A stretch of DNA of 64,000 bases from an uncultured Planctomycetaceae bacterium (GCA_903921605.1 CAIXQV010000991.1:62001-126000); one strand, 5' to 3'; shown: positions 26,195 through 36,104, numbered from the stretch's first letter. Notes: generated by a model from the letters alone, not told the origin. Made by a program: numbers and translations.

Positions 26195-27469
26195 CTACTG
26201 TGCCTTGTCGGAAATATCGCGACGACACCATCCTCCTTGCCACGAAATCTTGTCGACGGCTTCATAAGCGGCTCTCTTCGCATCGGCAATTGTGTCACCC
26301 ATGGCTGTGACACCGAGCACTCGTCCGCCAGCATTGACGACCTCGCCGAACTTATTGATCGTCGTCCCAGCGTGAAAGACCTTTGCACCTGGAACCTTGT
26401 CCGCTTCAGAAATTCCAGAGATTGGATGCCCCTTGGTATAATCACCCGGATATCCCTCTGACGCCATCACGACGCAGACAGCAGGCCGAGGATCCCATTC
26501 AATTCCTTCCAGCTCTGACAGTTTCCCTGTCGCCGCCATCAGCAGCACTTGAGCCAGATCCGACTTCATTCGCATTAACACCGGCTGTGCTTCCGGATCG
26601 CCAAATCGGACATTGAATTCCAGAACCTTTGGGCCATGCGATGTGAGCATGATGCCAGCGTAGAGGACTCCGGAAAACGTGCAGCCTTCGACTTTCATCG
26701 TATGGACTGTCGGGATCAGAATTCGACGCACGATTTCGTCCATTATCTCTGTCGTTACAACCGGCGCTGGGCAATAGGCTCCCATCCCTCCGGTGTTCGG
26801 ACCCTTGTCATTGTCGTAGGCTCGCTTATGGTCCTGAGCGACATCCAATGGCACGATCGTGTCGCCATCGACTATCGCCAGAATACTGGCTTCCTGACCG
26901 ACCAGACATTCCTCGATGACAACCTGTGAACCCGCATCGCCGAAAGCTCGCTCCTGCAGAATTGCTCTAACAGCGGTACGAGCTTCTGCAAGGTTCGCGC
27001 AGACGAAAACGCCCTTCCCTGCCGCAAGGCCATCTGCTTTCACTACCAGAGGCTGTTCTTCGCAGTCATCCAGATATTGCATGGCCTCCGGAACTCGACT
27101 GAAAACAGAGAACGCCGCAGTCGGAATATTGGCCTTTTTCAACAACTTCTTGGTGAAGACTTTACTGCCTTCCAGGCGAGCAGCAGCGGCCGACGGACCG
27201 AAGACTGCCATGCCATGGCGTCGCAGTTCATCAGTCAAACCAGCAACCAGTGGAGCTTCCGGTCCCACAACAGTCAGGTCGATTTGGTTTTCACGCACGA
27301 ACTTGACCAGTCGATGCACATCTTCGGCTGCGATGTTCAGATTCTCAGCATCAATCGCAGTCCCCGCATTTCCTGGTGCACAGTAAACTTTCTTGACGAG
27401 CGGCGACTGGATCAGTTTCCAAACCAGAGCGTGCTCACGACCGCCAGAACCGACAACCAGAATCTTCAT
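26195..27469 (-). CDS. purD: Phosphoribosylamine-glycine ligase
   Basis: A 424-residue GARS, the usual length. The N-domain begins MKILVVGSGGREHALVWKL, followed by the ATP-grasp core with VVKADGLAAGKGVFVC, VVIEECLVGQEASILAIVDG, and the metal-binding FNVRFGDPEAQ. The C-terminal block is present with FHAGT and GGRVLGVTA. It makes glycinamide ribonucleotide in purine synthesis. The start at 27469 replaces an open extension to 27580 that would run through the upstream terminator. Confidence 0.97.
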   Translation of the reverse strand: MKILVVGSGGREHALVWKLIQSPLVKKVYCAPGNAGTAIDAENLNIAAEDVHRLVKFVRENQIDLTVVGPEAPLVAGLTDELRRHGMAVFGPSAAAARLEGSKVFTKKLLKKANIPTAAFSVFSRVPEAMQYLDDCEEQPLVVKADGLAAGKGVFVCANLAEARTAVRAILQERAFGDAGSQVVIEECLVGQEASILAIVDGDTIVPLDVAQDHKRAYDNDKGPNTGGMGAYCPAPVVTTEIMDEIVRRILIPTVHTMKVEGCTFSGVLYAGIMLTSHGPKVLEFNVRFGDPEAQPVLMRMKSDLAQVLLMAATGKLSELEGIEWDPRPAVCVVMASEGYPGDYTKGHPISGISEADKVPGAKVFHAGTTINKFGEVVNAGGRVLGVTAMGDTIADAKRAAYEAVDKISWQGGWCRRDISDKAQ

Positions 27470-27503
27470 CGAATCAACTGCCCTGCGTGCTGAGAAAACA
27501 AAA

Positions 27504-27530
27504 AAACTCGCGGCAGAGTACCGCGAGTTT
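27504..27530 (-). terminator. Rho-independent terminator of the DUF309 gene
   Basis: Perfect 10-bp stem AAACTCGCGG (27504-27513) and CCGCGAGTTT (27521-27530) with a 7-nt loop. On the minus strand it is followed by a long T-rich tract (27493-27503 region), as expected for transcription ending after the DUF309 gene and before purD. Confidence 0.88.
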
Positions 27531-27589
27531 CGGAAGAATTCGAACCAGACACTTGTCTGTCCCGAGTTTCGGATCGACAACCAAACCTG

Positions 27590-28159
27590 TCAGACAACCG
27601 GAAGAGACTCCGGCTTCAATACAAATGGAAACACTCTGATTGCCGTTCCTGGATCATGTTGCTTCTTGTAGGCTAGTTGAGCAGCCCGGTCGGCCGCAAA
27701 CTGCAAACGGATGAACTCAAGGCCGCAGAAAGAATCAATATCCGCTTCTGCTGCCACATCGGCGAACATCTCTCCGGCTGAGGCCGCATGACGGCGTACT
27801 CCGTGGATACTTCGTTCCCGAACCTTAACTCCTGCGGCTGCCAATTTGATCAGTCCTTTAAGGAACCGACCAACCGTTGTATCAGCACCAGATACTCGCC
27901 ACAGCTTCTCCCACTCCTCATGAGCTTCCCAATAGAAGCCCATATTGAAGTAATCCAAGCCCAGCAAATAATTACGATTATTCGCCCATGTTTCCGGACT
28001 CAATGCCCGAGGACCCTGTCCCGGTGCGTGCTTCTTACCATGGCTATGACCCTTCGGGTCACGAACAGGGTGAGGCATCCCAGAGCCTGGATAGTAGGTG
28101 TAGGTGGGAAGTGGACTGGAAGGATACAAACGCTCAGCTTCGGCTTCAGCCGTAATCAT
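27590..28159 (-). CDS. DUF309 domain-containing protein
   Basis: A 189-residue protein. The family signature spans roughly residues 68-105: [22 protein letters not shown], then [20 protein letters not shown]309 is a helical bundle of unknown biochemical role in many bacteria. The N-terminal 60 residues are polar and Pro/His-rich ([17 protein letters not shown]) and specific to this protein. It is followed by a good terminator and preceded by a region with two palindromes. Confidence 0.9.
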   Translation of the reverse strand: MITAEAEAERLYPSSPLPTYTYYPGSGMPHPVRDPKGHSHGKKHAPGQGPRALSPETWANNRNYLLGLDYFNMGFYWEAHEEWEKLWRVSGADTTVGRFLKGLIKLAAAGVKVRERSIHGVRRHAASAGEMFADVAAEADIDSFCGLEFIRLQFAADRAAQLAYKKQHDPGTAIRVFPFVLKPESLPVV

Positions 28160-28291
28160 GTGTCGTCGACTCCATTGCTAGGGGTCATGAATCAGTTGCT
28201 CCGCGGAATCGTACGCAGCGGCATCGTCGGAGAACACACGCGGAACAGGAGTTCCCCACGACAATCTGCCACTGACGACCTCAAAACTGAT

Positions 28292-28314
28292 CAAATGATC
28301 ACTAAGATCATTTG
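28292..28314. other. Inverted repeat, 9-bp arms
   Basis: CAAATGATC (28292-28300) and GATCATTTG (28306-28314) separated by 5 nt. It is AT-rich and has no T-run following, so it is more operator-like than terminator-like. It lies upstream of the DUF309 gene. Confidence 0.55.
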
Positions 28315-28411
28315 CCAGATTTCGATTGCACCGAATTTACACCTTTTTCCGTCAACTTCGAGAACTTCTTTCCGCATTTCGCCAGATTCCGGATCGCCGT
28401 TGTCCAGAACC

Positions 28412-28428
28412 TAATCAGTCTGATTAGT
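28412..28428. other. Near-perfect palindrome, 8-bp arms
   Basis: CTAATCAG (28412-28419), one central T, and CTGATTAG (28421-28428). It is symmetrical like a regulator dimer site, between argJ and the DUF309 gene, about 250 nt before the latter. A regulator cannot be named. Confidence 0.5.
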
Positions 28429-28509
28429 CGAAACCGACAACCTATTTGACCTAAACTGACTGCTGGCGGGGCTTTAAGCGTTTGTGCCCACGACATTACC
28501 GGTCGCCAA

Positions 28510-29715
28510 CTAAGTGGTGTATTCAGAATTCAGGCGAACATACTCCTGCGTCAGATCCGAGGTCCAGAATCGGACCGATTCTGTTCCAGAACATGGCCCA
28601 CCAGAAATCGAATACTCCATTGTGACATCGCGTTTCGACTTCAAGCTTGCCGAAAGCTCACTGGCATTAAAGCGAACAGGTGTGCCTGCCAAGTACACCT
28701 GAACCCCATTGATCTTCAGTGAAGCAAAGGCCGTATCGAATTCCACGTTGGCATAGCCGGCCGCAGAAACAATTCGGCCCCAGTTTGGATCGCCACCAGC
28801 GATCGCGGTCTTCACCAAGGCACTTTCCGCGATTTCCTTGGCGATTCTGTAAGCTTGGTCCCGGGTCTCTAAGCCTTGGACATCCACCGTTACGAAGTGA
28901 TCGGCCCCCTCGGCGTCTCGGATAATGCTGGTCGCCAGATGTTGGCAAACCTGCTGGACGGCAGCCTGCACCTTCAAGAAGTCCTCAGGGGATAATTCGT
29001 TGGGATTAGCTCCGTTTGCCAGCAGCAGCACGGTATCGCTTGTGCTCATATGTCCATCGACACTGATGCAGTTAAATGTGCGGTCCACTCCAAACCGAAG
29101 GGCCTGATCACATTGTTCCGGGGTCAATGCGGCATCCGTCAGGACAACTCCCAACATCGTGGCCATATTCGGGGCAATCATCGCTGCCCCTTTGCAGGCC
29201 CCGGAGACCCGCACCGTGCCTCCAGACACCTCAACGTCGATTGATGTAAGCTTGGGAAATGTGTCCGTAGTCATCATTGAGGTTGCGGCATCGAGCAAGT
29301 GTCGGTCCGAACTACCCAGCGTCTCAATTCCCTTCGGAATGCCCTTCATAATGGTCGCCATGGGCAGCGGAACACCAATTACACCGGTCGAGCACACAAA
29401 GACGGCTTCCTCTTGACAGCCAAGTTGCTTCGCCACTGCCGCTGTCATCGTTCGTGCGTCTGCAATTCCAGGCTCACCGGTCGCGGCATTGGAGTTCCCC
29501 GAATTGATGATCACAGCACGAGCCACCGACGACGGGACTCGCTCTTTGGAAACAATGACTGGCGCGCCGCAGACACGATTTGTCGTAAAAACGCCGGCCG
29601 ATGCGGCCGGTCGATCTGAAACAAACAAGGCAAGATCCGGCTTTCCGCTGGCCTTAATACCGCAGGTTGTGCCCGATGCTTTGAAACCGAGGGGAAGGCT
29701 TGGCTGAGAACTCAT
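28510..29715 (-). CDS. argJ: Bifunctional glutamate N-acetyltransferase / amino-acid N-acetyltransferase
   Basis: A 401-residue ArgJ, the usual length. It shows the N-terminal PLGFKASGTTCGIKASGKPDLALFVSD-type opening, SGNSNAATGEPGIADA, and the self-cleavage site APNMATMLGVVLTDA, where Thr of A-T-M-L becomes the nucleophile of the beta chain. C-terminal DPNWGRIVSAAGYA is present. It moves acetyl from N-acetylornithine to glutamate in arginine synthesis. An upstream in-frame GTG at 29721 is also possible. AGGGG lies 10 nt before the ATG. A hairpin-forming repeat is in the leader. Confidence 0.97.
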   Translation of the reverse strand: MSSQPSLPLGFKASGTTCGIKASGKPDLALFVSDRPAASAGVFTTNRVCGAPVIVSKERVPSSVARAVIINSGNSNAATGEPGIADARTMTAAVAKQLGCQEEAVFVCSTGVIGVPLPMATIMKGIPKGIETLGSSDRHLLDAATSMMTTDTFPKLTSIDVEVSGGTVRVSGACKGAAMIAPNMATMLGVVLTDAALTPEQCDQALRFGVDRTFNCISVDGHMSTSDTVLLLANGANPNELSPEDFLKVQAAVQQVCQHLATSIIRDAEGADHFVTVDVQGLETRDQAYRIAKEIAESALVKTAIAGGDPNWGRIVSAAGYANVEFDTAFASLKINGVQVYLAGTPVRFNASELSASLKSKRDVTMEYSISGGPCSGTESVRFWTSDLTQEYVRLNSEYTT

Positions 29716-30490
29716 TGACACAAAACCCCTTTGAATTCTGAGGGAATAGACGAAGCGGGGAGAGAACCCGGCAATGGGAGCTTTTGGGGAGCGACCAAAA
29801 GCATTTAACCAACAAACCCGCGAACGGACGGGATCGTGGCGTCAGGATTCTCTGTATGCAAGCGAGCCGCATGGTACTGAAAAACGCTATGCCGCATGGA
29901 TGACTGGTGATTGACAAATAATCTCCCCCTAAGTTCAGACCGCTTCGCGACTATGAACTGAGGAATTGCTCTTCGGGCAAAGTTGGGTTGAAGTCGGTTG
30001 TTGGTTGGGGGAGCTCGCTCGGGGTCGTCGCACTCGTCGCCGCGAACTGAACATACGCCTGAGATTCGTCCATATCCGGAAAATCGTCAGTCGCTTTTCA
30101 AAACGCAAACAGGCCGTCATCATACTCCTGCACGCTGGATATTGATCTGTCTGGCTCAGGAGTTTGCGGTTCAAAGTCGATCACCCACCAACGATTTCGG
30201 GGACGCCTTTCATTCGCAATCGTCACAAGCCCTGCATTCGCAAAGGATGCCGCGCTTTCAAGGATGTTGTCGTAGGGTGTTGTTCAGATTTCGCCCACAC
30301 TTTCCAACTCATTCTAGGACCTGGTCTTCGAACAATGGCAAACGTCGCATCACTCGCCTCCGCCGCCCTGACCGCTGGCAATGATATTCTTCGACTGGCC
30401 CGACTTTCTTTTCAAGAGCTTTGAACTAGTCCCTCCGACATTCATATTGCGACCTTCCCTCCACTTACTCATTCGCAGAGGAAAAAAGCG
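29716..30490. other. Long intergenic region between divergent genes, no gene seen
   Basis: About 775 bases between argJ and the sugar isomerase gene. I see one inverted repeat (29780-29802) and an Arg/Ser-codon-rich stretch near 30010-30050, but no open frame with homology or a ribosome binding site, and no recognisable RNA gene. An unrecognised small RNA or a decayed gene is possible. Confidence 0.45.
29780..29802 (-). other. Inverted repeat in the argJ leader
   Basis: GCTTTTGG (29780-29787) and CCAAAAGC (29795-29802) with a 7-nt loop, about 65 nt before argJ. It could form an 8-bp hairpin in the argJ leader transcript, but it is not followed by a T-run and no known riboswitch is recognised. 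Confidence 0.4.
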
Positions 30491-31522
30491 ATGTCTCATT
30501 CTTCCCCAAAACTTCATAACGCCATGTGGCCTGGTCTCGTTGGTAAGGGCGATGGAGAAGGTCAGGAACCGCCAATCAGTCTGGAAAAGATGCTGCAGCT
30601 CACGGCTGCAGCCAATGTCAATGGCCAGAAGTTTGATGGGATTGACTACTTCTTGTTCTTTCCTCACACGAATCCAGAAGCCAGTGACGCAGAGCTCAAC
30701 AAGATTGCGGATCAGATTGCCAGCTATGGATTCTCCGTTGGTTCACTGGTCGCTCCTGTTTGGCCAGGAACAGTTGGCGATTCCGCAATGGGCGATGATG
30801 CTGCCCGTGAGAAATTCATCAGTGCCGTAAAGATGGCTTGTCGCATCGCGAATGTTTTCGAAAAGCATGGCGTGCGAAAGTACGGTGTGATTCGTATTGA
30901 CTCGGCTGAGTTTGGCGTTGGGAAGTGGCGTGAGAACCCAAAGACCAACACATCAAGGATCGCTGGTACGTTTCGTGAAGCTGCAAAGATCGCCGCGGAT
31001 CACGGCCAACGCCTGGCGGCCGAAGGCGAGATCTGCTGGGCTGGCATGCACAGCTGGAAGGATATGCTGAATCTTCTTGAAGAAGTTGGAATGCCGGAAT
31101 CGCTGGGCTTCCAGGCAGATCTGGCTCACACCTATCTGTACCTGCTGGGCTACAACGCTCCTGAGAGCCAGTTGGTCAAGGAAGGACATACGGCCGATGA
31201 ATTCTACGCGGCCTACAAGATAATGACCGACAAGCTTCGTCCGTGGACAATCGACTTCCATGTCGCACAGAACGATGGTCAGGTCCACGGCGCGGGATCA
31301 CACGACAAGACCGGCAAGCACTGTCCGGCTGACGATCCGAACGGGAAGCTCGATATCGTTAAATGCGCGGGTTACTGGCTGCAGGGAGCTTCAGAACGAG
31401 GCATCAAGCACATTTGCTGGGACGGCTGTATGTTCCCGAACGCCACGCTGGAGAATCCAAAGACATGGAACACCATCCTCGACACCATGATCAAAGTTCG
31501 CGACGCTCACGGCTGGGCGTGA
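30491..31522 (+). CDS. Sugar phosphate isomerase/epimerase
   Basis: A 343-residue xylose isomerase-like TIM barrel. The C-terminal half contains [15 protein letters not shown] (metal-type Glu), [27 protein letters not shown], and [13 protein letters not shown] with the metal-type His and Asp. AGAGGA lies upstream of the ATG. It is paired with the Gfo/Idh gene that follows, a combination repeated across planctomycete genomes for oxidation and epimerisation of sugars or inositols. An independent terminator separates the two. The substrate is unknown. Confidence 0.9.
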   Translation: MSHSSPKLHNAMWPGLVGKGDGEGQEPPISLEKMLQLTAAANVNGQKFDGIDYFLFFPHTNPEASDAELNKIADQIASYGFSVGSLVAPVWPGTVGDSAMGDDAAREKFISAVKMACRIANVFEKHGVRKYGVIRIDSAEFGVGKWRENPKTNTSRIAGTFREAAKIAADHGQRLAAEGEICWAGMHSWKDMLNLLEEVGMPESLGFQADLAHTYLYLLGYNAPESQLVKEGHTADEFYAAYKIMTDKLRPWTIDFHVAQNDGQVHGAGSHDKTGKHCPADDPNGKLDIVKCAGYWLQGASERGIKHICWDGCMFPNATLENPKTWNTILDTMIKVRDAHGWA

Positions 31523-31542
31523 TGCTCCTTGACTGAGTCACG

Positions 31543-31568
31543 ATGACCAATGTCTTTGCATTGGTCAT
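31543..31568 (+). terminator. Rho-independent terminator
   Basis: Perfect 10-bp stem ATGACCAATG (31543-31552) and CATTGGTCAT (31559-31568), 6-nt loop, followed by TTTTATT. It lies between the isomerase and the Gfo/Idh gene, so it may only partly block read-through. Confidence 0.85.
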
Positions 31569-31625
31569 TTTTATTGGCCAATTTGTCTCAAACACTTTTC
31601 TTTTCCCACTGCAGGATCACTCACC

Positions 31626-32768
31626 ATGTCCCTAAAACCACTGAACATCGGCCTTGTTGGCTATGGCTTCATGGGCCGTACCCATTCCAACGGTTACAAA
31701 CGCGTCAATGATTTTTTTCCAGAGCTGAAGCACCGCCCCGTCCTAAAGGCAATCTGTGGTCGTAGCGAAGAACAGGTCAAGGCATTTGCGGACCAGTGGC
31801 AATATGAGTCCACAGAAACGGATTGGCGGAAGCTGATTGAACGCAAAGATATTGATGCAATTGATATCTGTACGCCCAACAACTCCCACGCTGAAATCGC
31901 GATCGCGGCCGCTGAGGCCGGCAAGATGGTTCTTTGCGAAAAACCGCTGGCTATGAATCCGGTAGAAGGCCAGAAGATGGTAGATGCCATCGAGAAGGCC
32001 GGCGTGGCAAACACGGTTTGGTACAATTACCGTCGTGTACCAGCGGTTTCTCTGGCGAAGCAACTGATTGATGAAGGCCGTCTTGGAAGGATCTTCCATT
32101 ATCGCGCGAACTTCCTGCAGGACTGGACGATTAATGCAGATCTGCCTCAGGGTGGAGCAGGCCTGTGGCGACTTGATTCTGCGGCAGCGGGATCAGGTGT
32201 AACGGGAGACCTGTTGGCACATTGCATTGATACGGCGATCTGGCTCAACGGCTCAATCAACAGCGTCACCGCAATGACAGAAACTTTCGTCAAGGAGCGA
32301 AAACATAACCTGACCGGTAAAGTTGAGAAGGTTGGGATTGATGATGCCTGTGCGTTTCTCTGCCGATTTGGCAATGGATCGCTCGGACTGTTCGAATCAA
32401 CTCGTTATGCACGAGGTCACAAGGCGCTTTACACGCTGGAAATCAATGGCGAGAAAGCGTCGATCAAATGGGACCTGCATGACCTGCATCGCCTCGAGTA
32501 TTTTGATTACGCTGACAATTCCCTTGTTCGCGGCTGGCACCAGGTACACTGCACGGACGGCGACATGCCATACATGGGCAAATGGTGGGTTCCGGGATTG
32601 CAAATCGGTTACGAGCACACCTTTGTTCATCAGGTCGCGGATTTCATCGCCAGCATCGAATCCGGAAAACCTTGTAACCCCACTTTCCGCGACGCGCTTG
32701 AAACCCAGAAGGTCTGCGAAGCCGTCCTGGACAGCGCGAAATGCGGACAGTGGAAAGAAATTGCGTAG
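31626..32768 (+). CDS. Gfo/Idh/MocA-family oxidoreductase
   Basis: A 380-residue cytoplasmic oxidoreductase with an intact dinucleotide loop [14 protein letters not shown] and the conserved [16 protein letters not shown] (E-K-P lysine). The catalytic-type segment [14 protein letters not shown] (D-x3-H) follows. No signal peptide is present, unlike the 17577 protein. The family oxidises sugars or inositols with NAD(P). AGGA precedes the ATG. It follows the isomerase gene and most likely works in the same pathway. It ends before a strong hairpin. Confidence 0.95.
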   Translation: MSLKPLNIGLVGYGFMGRTHSNGYKRVNDFFPELKHRPVLKAICGRSEEQVKAFADQWQYESTETDWRKLIERKDIDAIDICTPNNSHAEIAIAAAEAGKMVLCEKPLAMNPVEGQKMVDAIEKAGVANTVWYNYRRVPAVSLAKQLIDEGRLGRIFHYRANFLQDWTINADLPQGGAGLWRLDSAAAGSGVTGDLLAHCIDTAIWLNGSINSVTAMTETFVKERKHNLTGKVEKVGIDDACAFLCRFGNGSLGLFESTRYARGHKALYTLEINGEKASIKWDLHDLHRLEYFDYADNSLVRGWHQVHCTDGDMPYMGKWWVPGLQIGYEHTFVHQVADFIASIESGKPCNPTFRDALETQKVCEAVLDSAKCGQWKEIA

Positions 32769-32810
32769 CCTGACTCAAATTTGAGGGCTATACTGGCCGA
32801 ACAGAAAAAC

Positions 32811-32843
32811 ACGGCGGTTGAAGGCGCACCCTTCAGCCGCCGT
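32811..32843. terminator. Strong terminator hairpin
   Basis: A 14-bp stem with one G-T wobble: ACGGCGGTTGAAGG (32811-32824) and CCTTCAGCCGCCGT (32830-32843), 5-nt loop. A run of A precedes it and a T-rich stretch follows, so it can end transcription in both directions. It lies between the Gfo/Idh gene and greA. Confidence 0.85.
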
Positions 32844-32990
32844 TCTGTTTCATGACCGCTGAAGATTCCGAATCTCCCTGTTGAACAAACTCCGGAGAGT
32901 CTGTGTCTTTGAGCGTGTTTTTGCGCTTTTTGAAAACATCGACGGACCTGACTCAGGTCGTCGCAGATTGGATTCGCCTGAGGTCCCGCT

Positions 32991-33464
32991 ATGGAACGAC
33001 AACCCATTTCCCGTGAAGGCTATGACAAAATTCGCGAAGAAATTCGCGTGATGGAAGACGTGGATATGCCAGCCATCGCGGAACGCATCAAGACCGCTCG
33101 CGAGGAAGGTGACCTGAAAGAGAATGCCGAGTATCACGCTGCTCGTGAGACTCAGGGATACATGCAGGCCAAGATCAATCAGCTTAAGTCAAAATTGTCG
33201 AGCTGTTATATCGCCGAACGAAGTGACAAGCCAAAGGACTCTGTTGTCTTCGGCGCCGTCGTGAAGGTCAAAGATCTTTCTGACGGTTCTGAAGAGGCTT
33301 ATGAACTCGTTGGCCCCGGCGAAGAAGACTACGACGGCGACATCATGAAGATTTTGACTACCAGCCCGATCGCCACCGCGATGCTTGGAAAAAAGGTTGG
33401 AGACAAAGTGGAAGTCGATATTCCTCGAGGCAAATTGCGAATGGAAATCATCGGGATCGAATAG
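32991..33464 (+). CDS. greA: Transcription elongation factor GreA
   Basis: A 157-residue GreA, the usual length. The N-terminal coiled coil carries the catalytic acidic tip in [18 protein letters not shown], followed by the globular C-terminal domain with [10 protein letters not shown] and [23 protein letters not shown]. It rescues backtracked RNA polymerase by stimulating transcript cleavage. GAGG precedes the ATG. It is convergent with the HtrA-like gene at only 5 nt distance, with no terminator between them. Confidence 0.97.
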   Translation: MERQPISREGYDKIREEIRVMEDVDMPAIAERIKTAREEGDLKENAEYHAARETQGYMQAKINQLKSKLSSCYIAERSDKPKDSVVFGAVVKVKDLSDGSEEAYELVGPGEEDYDGDIMKILTTSPIATAMLGKKVGDKVEVDIPRGKLRMEIIGIE

Positions 33465-33469
33465 ATCTG

Positions 33470-34657
33470 TTAAAGTAGAACTTTCCGGGCTTCCAGTGTC
33501 AACGGCACCTGAAATCGTCGGGTGCCTCGGACCACATCAAGAGTGATCGTGTCGCCGGCTTTGTGATTTCCTAACAAAGCTTTCAGTTCATCGAAAGTGG
33601 ATGTTGGCTGTCCATCAATCGCAGTAATCTGATCTCCCAGGATAACCGTGTTCCCTTGGCGTCGACATCCCTGCAGACCGGAGAGCGACGCAGGGGTGTC
33701 GGGGTAAACGAACAGGACAACCAATCCACCAGCCAAAAGGTTTTCCGGGATCCCATTTTCCCTTGCGGTCTCTGTATCGAGGATCGCAACACCCATTGAA
33801 GGAGCGGGCGGGCTGGCTGATTCGTTAAATACGAGGCCAACGGCCTGATAGACATCATTGACAGCGACAGCGAAGCCCAAACCGGCCGACGCACCGCTCG
33901 TGCTGACAATCGCAGAATTCACTCCAATAAGGCGGCCGGCACTATCAAGAAGCGGGCCGCCCGAGTTGCCCGGGTTGATGGCCGCATCCGTCTGAATCAT
34001 TCCTCCCAGAATATTCTCGTCGTCTGAACCGACAGTGCGATTCAATCCGCCAATGACTCCCGTGGAGAGCGTGCGATCGAATCCGAATGGGTTGCCAATC
34101 GCGAGCACCTTCTGTCCTACCTTGAGATCCTCAGATGATCCCACCGTGATAGGCACCAACTGTGAAGGCTCAGCATCGATTCTCAAAACAGCAATGTCGT
34201 GCTTTGATACGGCTCCGACAAACTCAGCATCAAAGATACGTTTATCAGCTAGCTGAACTTCAAGCTGCGAATCACGCCTCTGCAGTGAGTCCTTGACCAC
34301 ATGCAGATTTGTGATGATATGGCCCTTCTCGTCCCAGACAAATCCAGTCCCTGATGCAAACTCCTGCGAGGCCACACTGCCATCAAATGTTTGCTGATAT
34401 CCTTTTGTACGAATATAAACGACGGACGGTGCAGCTTTTTCAAAGACTTCAATCGTTGCCTTTTCGTCTTCACCCAATGCACCGCGGGGAGTCACAACTC
34501 GCTCGGCGTCGGTGTAATTGGGTCGATTTGAAATCGAATCAAAGACGGACTTCACCAATAGCACAGCAACAAGAGCCGTCAGGACAATCACCAGCCAGCC
34601 GTTTGCAGCCGCAGTGGTTTCTCTCTGATTTGGACTGTCCTGAGTCTCTTTGTCCAT
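33470..34657 (-). CDS. HtrA/DegP-like serine protease with PDZ domain
   Basis: A 395-residue S1C protease with an N-terminal membrane anchor (residues 20-37) rather than a cleaved signal. The catalytic triad is His119 (NLHVVKD), Asp154 (KHDIAVLRID) and Ser232 (INPGNSGGP). One C-terminal PDZ domain holds the LVVLFVYPDTPASLSGLQG and GDQITAIDGQPT segments. It is probably a periplasmic quality-control protease tethered to the inner membrane. The start is set where the anchor begins; the frame is open up to 34768. A terminator hairpin lies upstream. Confidence 0.95.
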   Translation of the reverse strand: MDKETQDSPNQRETTAAANGWLVIVLTALVAVLLVKSVFDSISNRPNYTDAERVVTPRGALGEDEKATIEVFEKAAPSVVYIRTKGYQQTFDGSVASQEFASGTGFVWDEKGHIITNLHVVKDSLQRRDSQLEVQLADKRIFDAEFVGAVSKHDIAVLRIDAEPSQLVPITVGSSEDLKVGQKVLAIGNPFGFDRTLSTGVIGGLNRTVGSDDENILGGMIQTDAAINPGNSGGPLLDSAGRLIGVNSAIVSTSGASAGLGFAVAVNDVYQAVGLVFNESASPPAPSMGVAILDTETARENGIPENLLAGGLVVLFVYPDTPASLSGLQGCRRQGNTVILGDQITAIDGQPTSTFDELKALLGNHKAGDTITLDVVRGTRRFQVPLTLEARKVLL

Positions 34658-34771
34658 AACATTTTTCCGTACATTGCCACCATTGAGGCAGTGGTCTGGA
34701 TCACGCATCCCGCGAAAGCCCGACCTCAGTCTATACCGTGCAGAAAATAGTGGCCAAATGTGCGACAAAAC

Positions 34772-34799
34772 GGGGAAGAGATGAACTCATCCCTTCCCC
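34772..34799 (-). terminator. Terminator hairpin after the 34811 gene
   Basis: GGGGAAGAGATG (34772-34783) pairs with CATCCCTTCCCC (34788-34799) except for one A-C mismatch, leaving a 4-nt loop. On the minus strand a GTTTTG tract follows. It is placed after the stop of the 34811-35605 gene. Confidence 0.65.
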
Positions 34800-34810
34800 A
34801 TGATCGAAAC

Positions 34811-35605
34811 CTAGTCAAGGTTGCCTTCCAGCTTTTCGCGAATATCCTGCAGCGCGTCATTAAGACGCTCACGCACTGACTCCGGCTGCTTGTCCAGAGC
34901 ATTCAGCAACTTCGGCGTCAGAGCTTTATTGAGTTTGTCGAGCATCGCGGACGCACGTTTCCAGAACTGTTCAGGAGTTAACTCCTGGCGTTCTCCGCCG
35001 GGTGCTTCTTCTCGAATCTGCGGTGCCGGAGAAGCCGCGTCAGCGCGAAATGGCGCGTAGTTCTCGCCGGCATCACGGGCGACTGTGTCCATAGTCGCAA
35101 CTGCTGTTCTCTCACCAGACGAAAAGCCAGCCCGATCACCCATCCCGCTGGGGGTGAATTGGGATGGATCAACCACGCGAGATAATGGCACCGTTGATGT
35201 GTCAATCCCCAGTGGAGCCGCCCATTCTGAATATCCTTCTGAAGACTCAGCGAACAAATCTTCGCCCCGCTGAGCACGTCGCCAAGCACGCATTTCTGCA
35301 ACCGTGGCATCAGATTCCTCAGCCCAGCTCAAACAATCTTCAGCGTCATCCCAGTTCAGAGCTACGTAGAAAAACGACCATTTGAGACTGCCATATTTCT
35401 TATGGTTCTCTCCAAATGCTTCCCAAACGCGACGTCTCTGGAAGATCTGGTCACCACTCAGGCCAACCATCTGGCCAAAGTCACCATCGGTACGGTTCTT
35501 CGCATAACGCTGTGTCCATTTGGAAGCACATTCACCAACCACCCAGTTACACTGGCTGACGGCATCACGAGCCTTTGAAATCAATTGTTCTTCAGATTCT
35601 GCCAC
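34811..35605 (-). CDS. Conserved-looking protein of unknown function
   Basis: A 264-residue hydrophilic protein beginning at a GTG (revcomp 35603-35605) with AAGGACG 8 nt upstream. An open extension to 35689 has no start support. Residues 1-130 are helical and aromatic-rich, with CNWVVGECASKW, LSGDQIFQRRRVWEAFGENH and KWSFFYVALNWDDAEDCLSWAEE. The phrase VAEMRAWRRAQRGEDLF follows. The middle is polar and probably disordered, and the C-terminal 70 residues are an amphipathic helical stretch rich in Leu, Asp and Arg. It resembles regulator-like or ParB-adjacent helical proteins only loosely; the family is not recognised. Confidence 0.7.
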   Translation of the reverse strand: MAESEEQLISKARDAVSQCNWVVGECASKWTQRYAKNRTDGDFGQMVGLSGDQIFQRRRVWEAFGENHKKYGSLKWSFFYVALNWDDAEDCLSWAEESDATVAEMRAWRRAQRGEDLFAESSEGYSEWAAPLGIDTSTVPLSRVVDPSQFTPSGMGDRAGFSSGERTAVATMDTVARDAGENYAPFRADAASPAPQIREEAPGGERQELTPEQFWKRASAMLDKLNKALTPKLLNALDKQPESVRERLNDALQDIREKLEGNLD

Positions 35606-36031
35606 GATGGTTTCGTCCTTCCAGGCGTAGGGAACGGCCCTGAGCGGTGAGAAAATCAGGTGTCGGAGCCGGCAATTTCGATGCAACAATCCGCGAATGC
35701 AGGCACTCTTGAAAAACGCCCGCTGGAATCGCGACCTGCCATCCTACGCACGAAAACCGACGCCTTCTACTCCAGGATCAACGAACCCTCAGGAATCCCG
35801 GATGTCCTTATTCTGCCCTGTTTGACTCTTCGCAAACCGCACAAACTTCTTGATTTCAGATTCTCAATTTGAGATGAAAAACCTCAGATTCCGTGACATT
35901 TGGAGTCCGAAGATTTTCACCAGGAATTGACTTCAGGACAGTGGACCATCTGCCGATACATTCGGTATAAATCTCCGAGGCAGCTGAGTCGCTCACAGGG
36001 ACCCATTTTGCCAAAACAGATTGATAAAATC
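35606..36031. other. Intergenic region upstream of the tRNA, no gene seen
   Basis: About 425 bases between the unknown gene and tRNA-Cys. It contains a -10-like TATAAA (listed) but no gene with support. Confidence 0.5.
35966..35971 (+). promoter_or_regulatory. Possible -10 box for tRNA-Cys
   Basis: TATAAA about 60 nt before the tRNA. The TGGACC about 18 nt upstream is a poor -35 match, so this is a weak suggestion. Confidence 0.25.
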
Positions 36032-36104
36032 GGGGGGATAGCCAAGTGGCTAAGGCAACGGATTGCAAATCCGTCACGCGTGGGTTCGACTCCCACTCTC
36101 CCCT
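36032..36104 (+). tRNA. tRNA-Cys (anticodon GCA)
   Basis: A 73-nt cloverleaf fits fully. The acceptor stem is GGGGGGA (36032-36038) with TCTCCCC (36097-36103), including one G-U pair. The D-stem is GCC/GGC and the anticodon stem ACGGA/TCCGT with loop TTGCAAA and anticodon GCA at 36065-36067. The T-arm is GTGGG-TTCGACT-CCCAC. The discriminator base is T, as expected for tRNA-Cys. The CCA end is not encoded. Confidence 0.97.

Larger units (their letters stand above)
28160..28509. other. Intergenic region with two palindromes, no gene seen
   Basis: About 350 bases between argJ and the DUF309 gene, both on the minus strand. It holds the two inverted repeats listed separately and no convincing gene. 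The argJ terminator and the DUF309 promoter should be here. Confidence 0.5.

Noticed and set aside
29722..30490. Possible small gene or RNA in the 775-bp spacer
   Set aside because: No open frame with a start signal and no known RNA fold recognised. I report only the leader hairpin.
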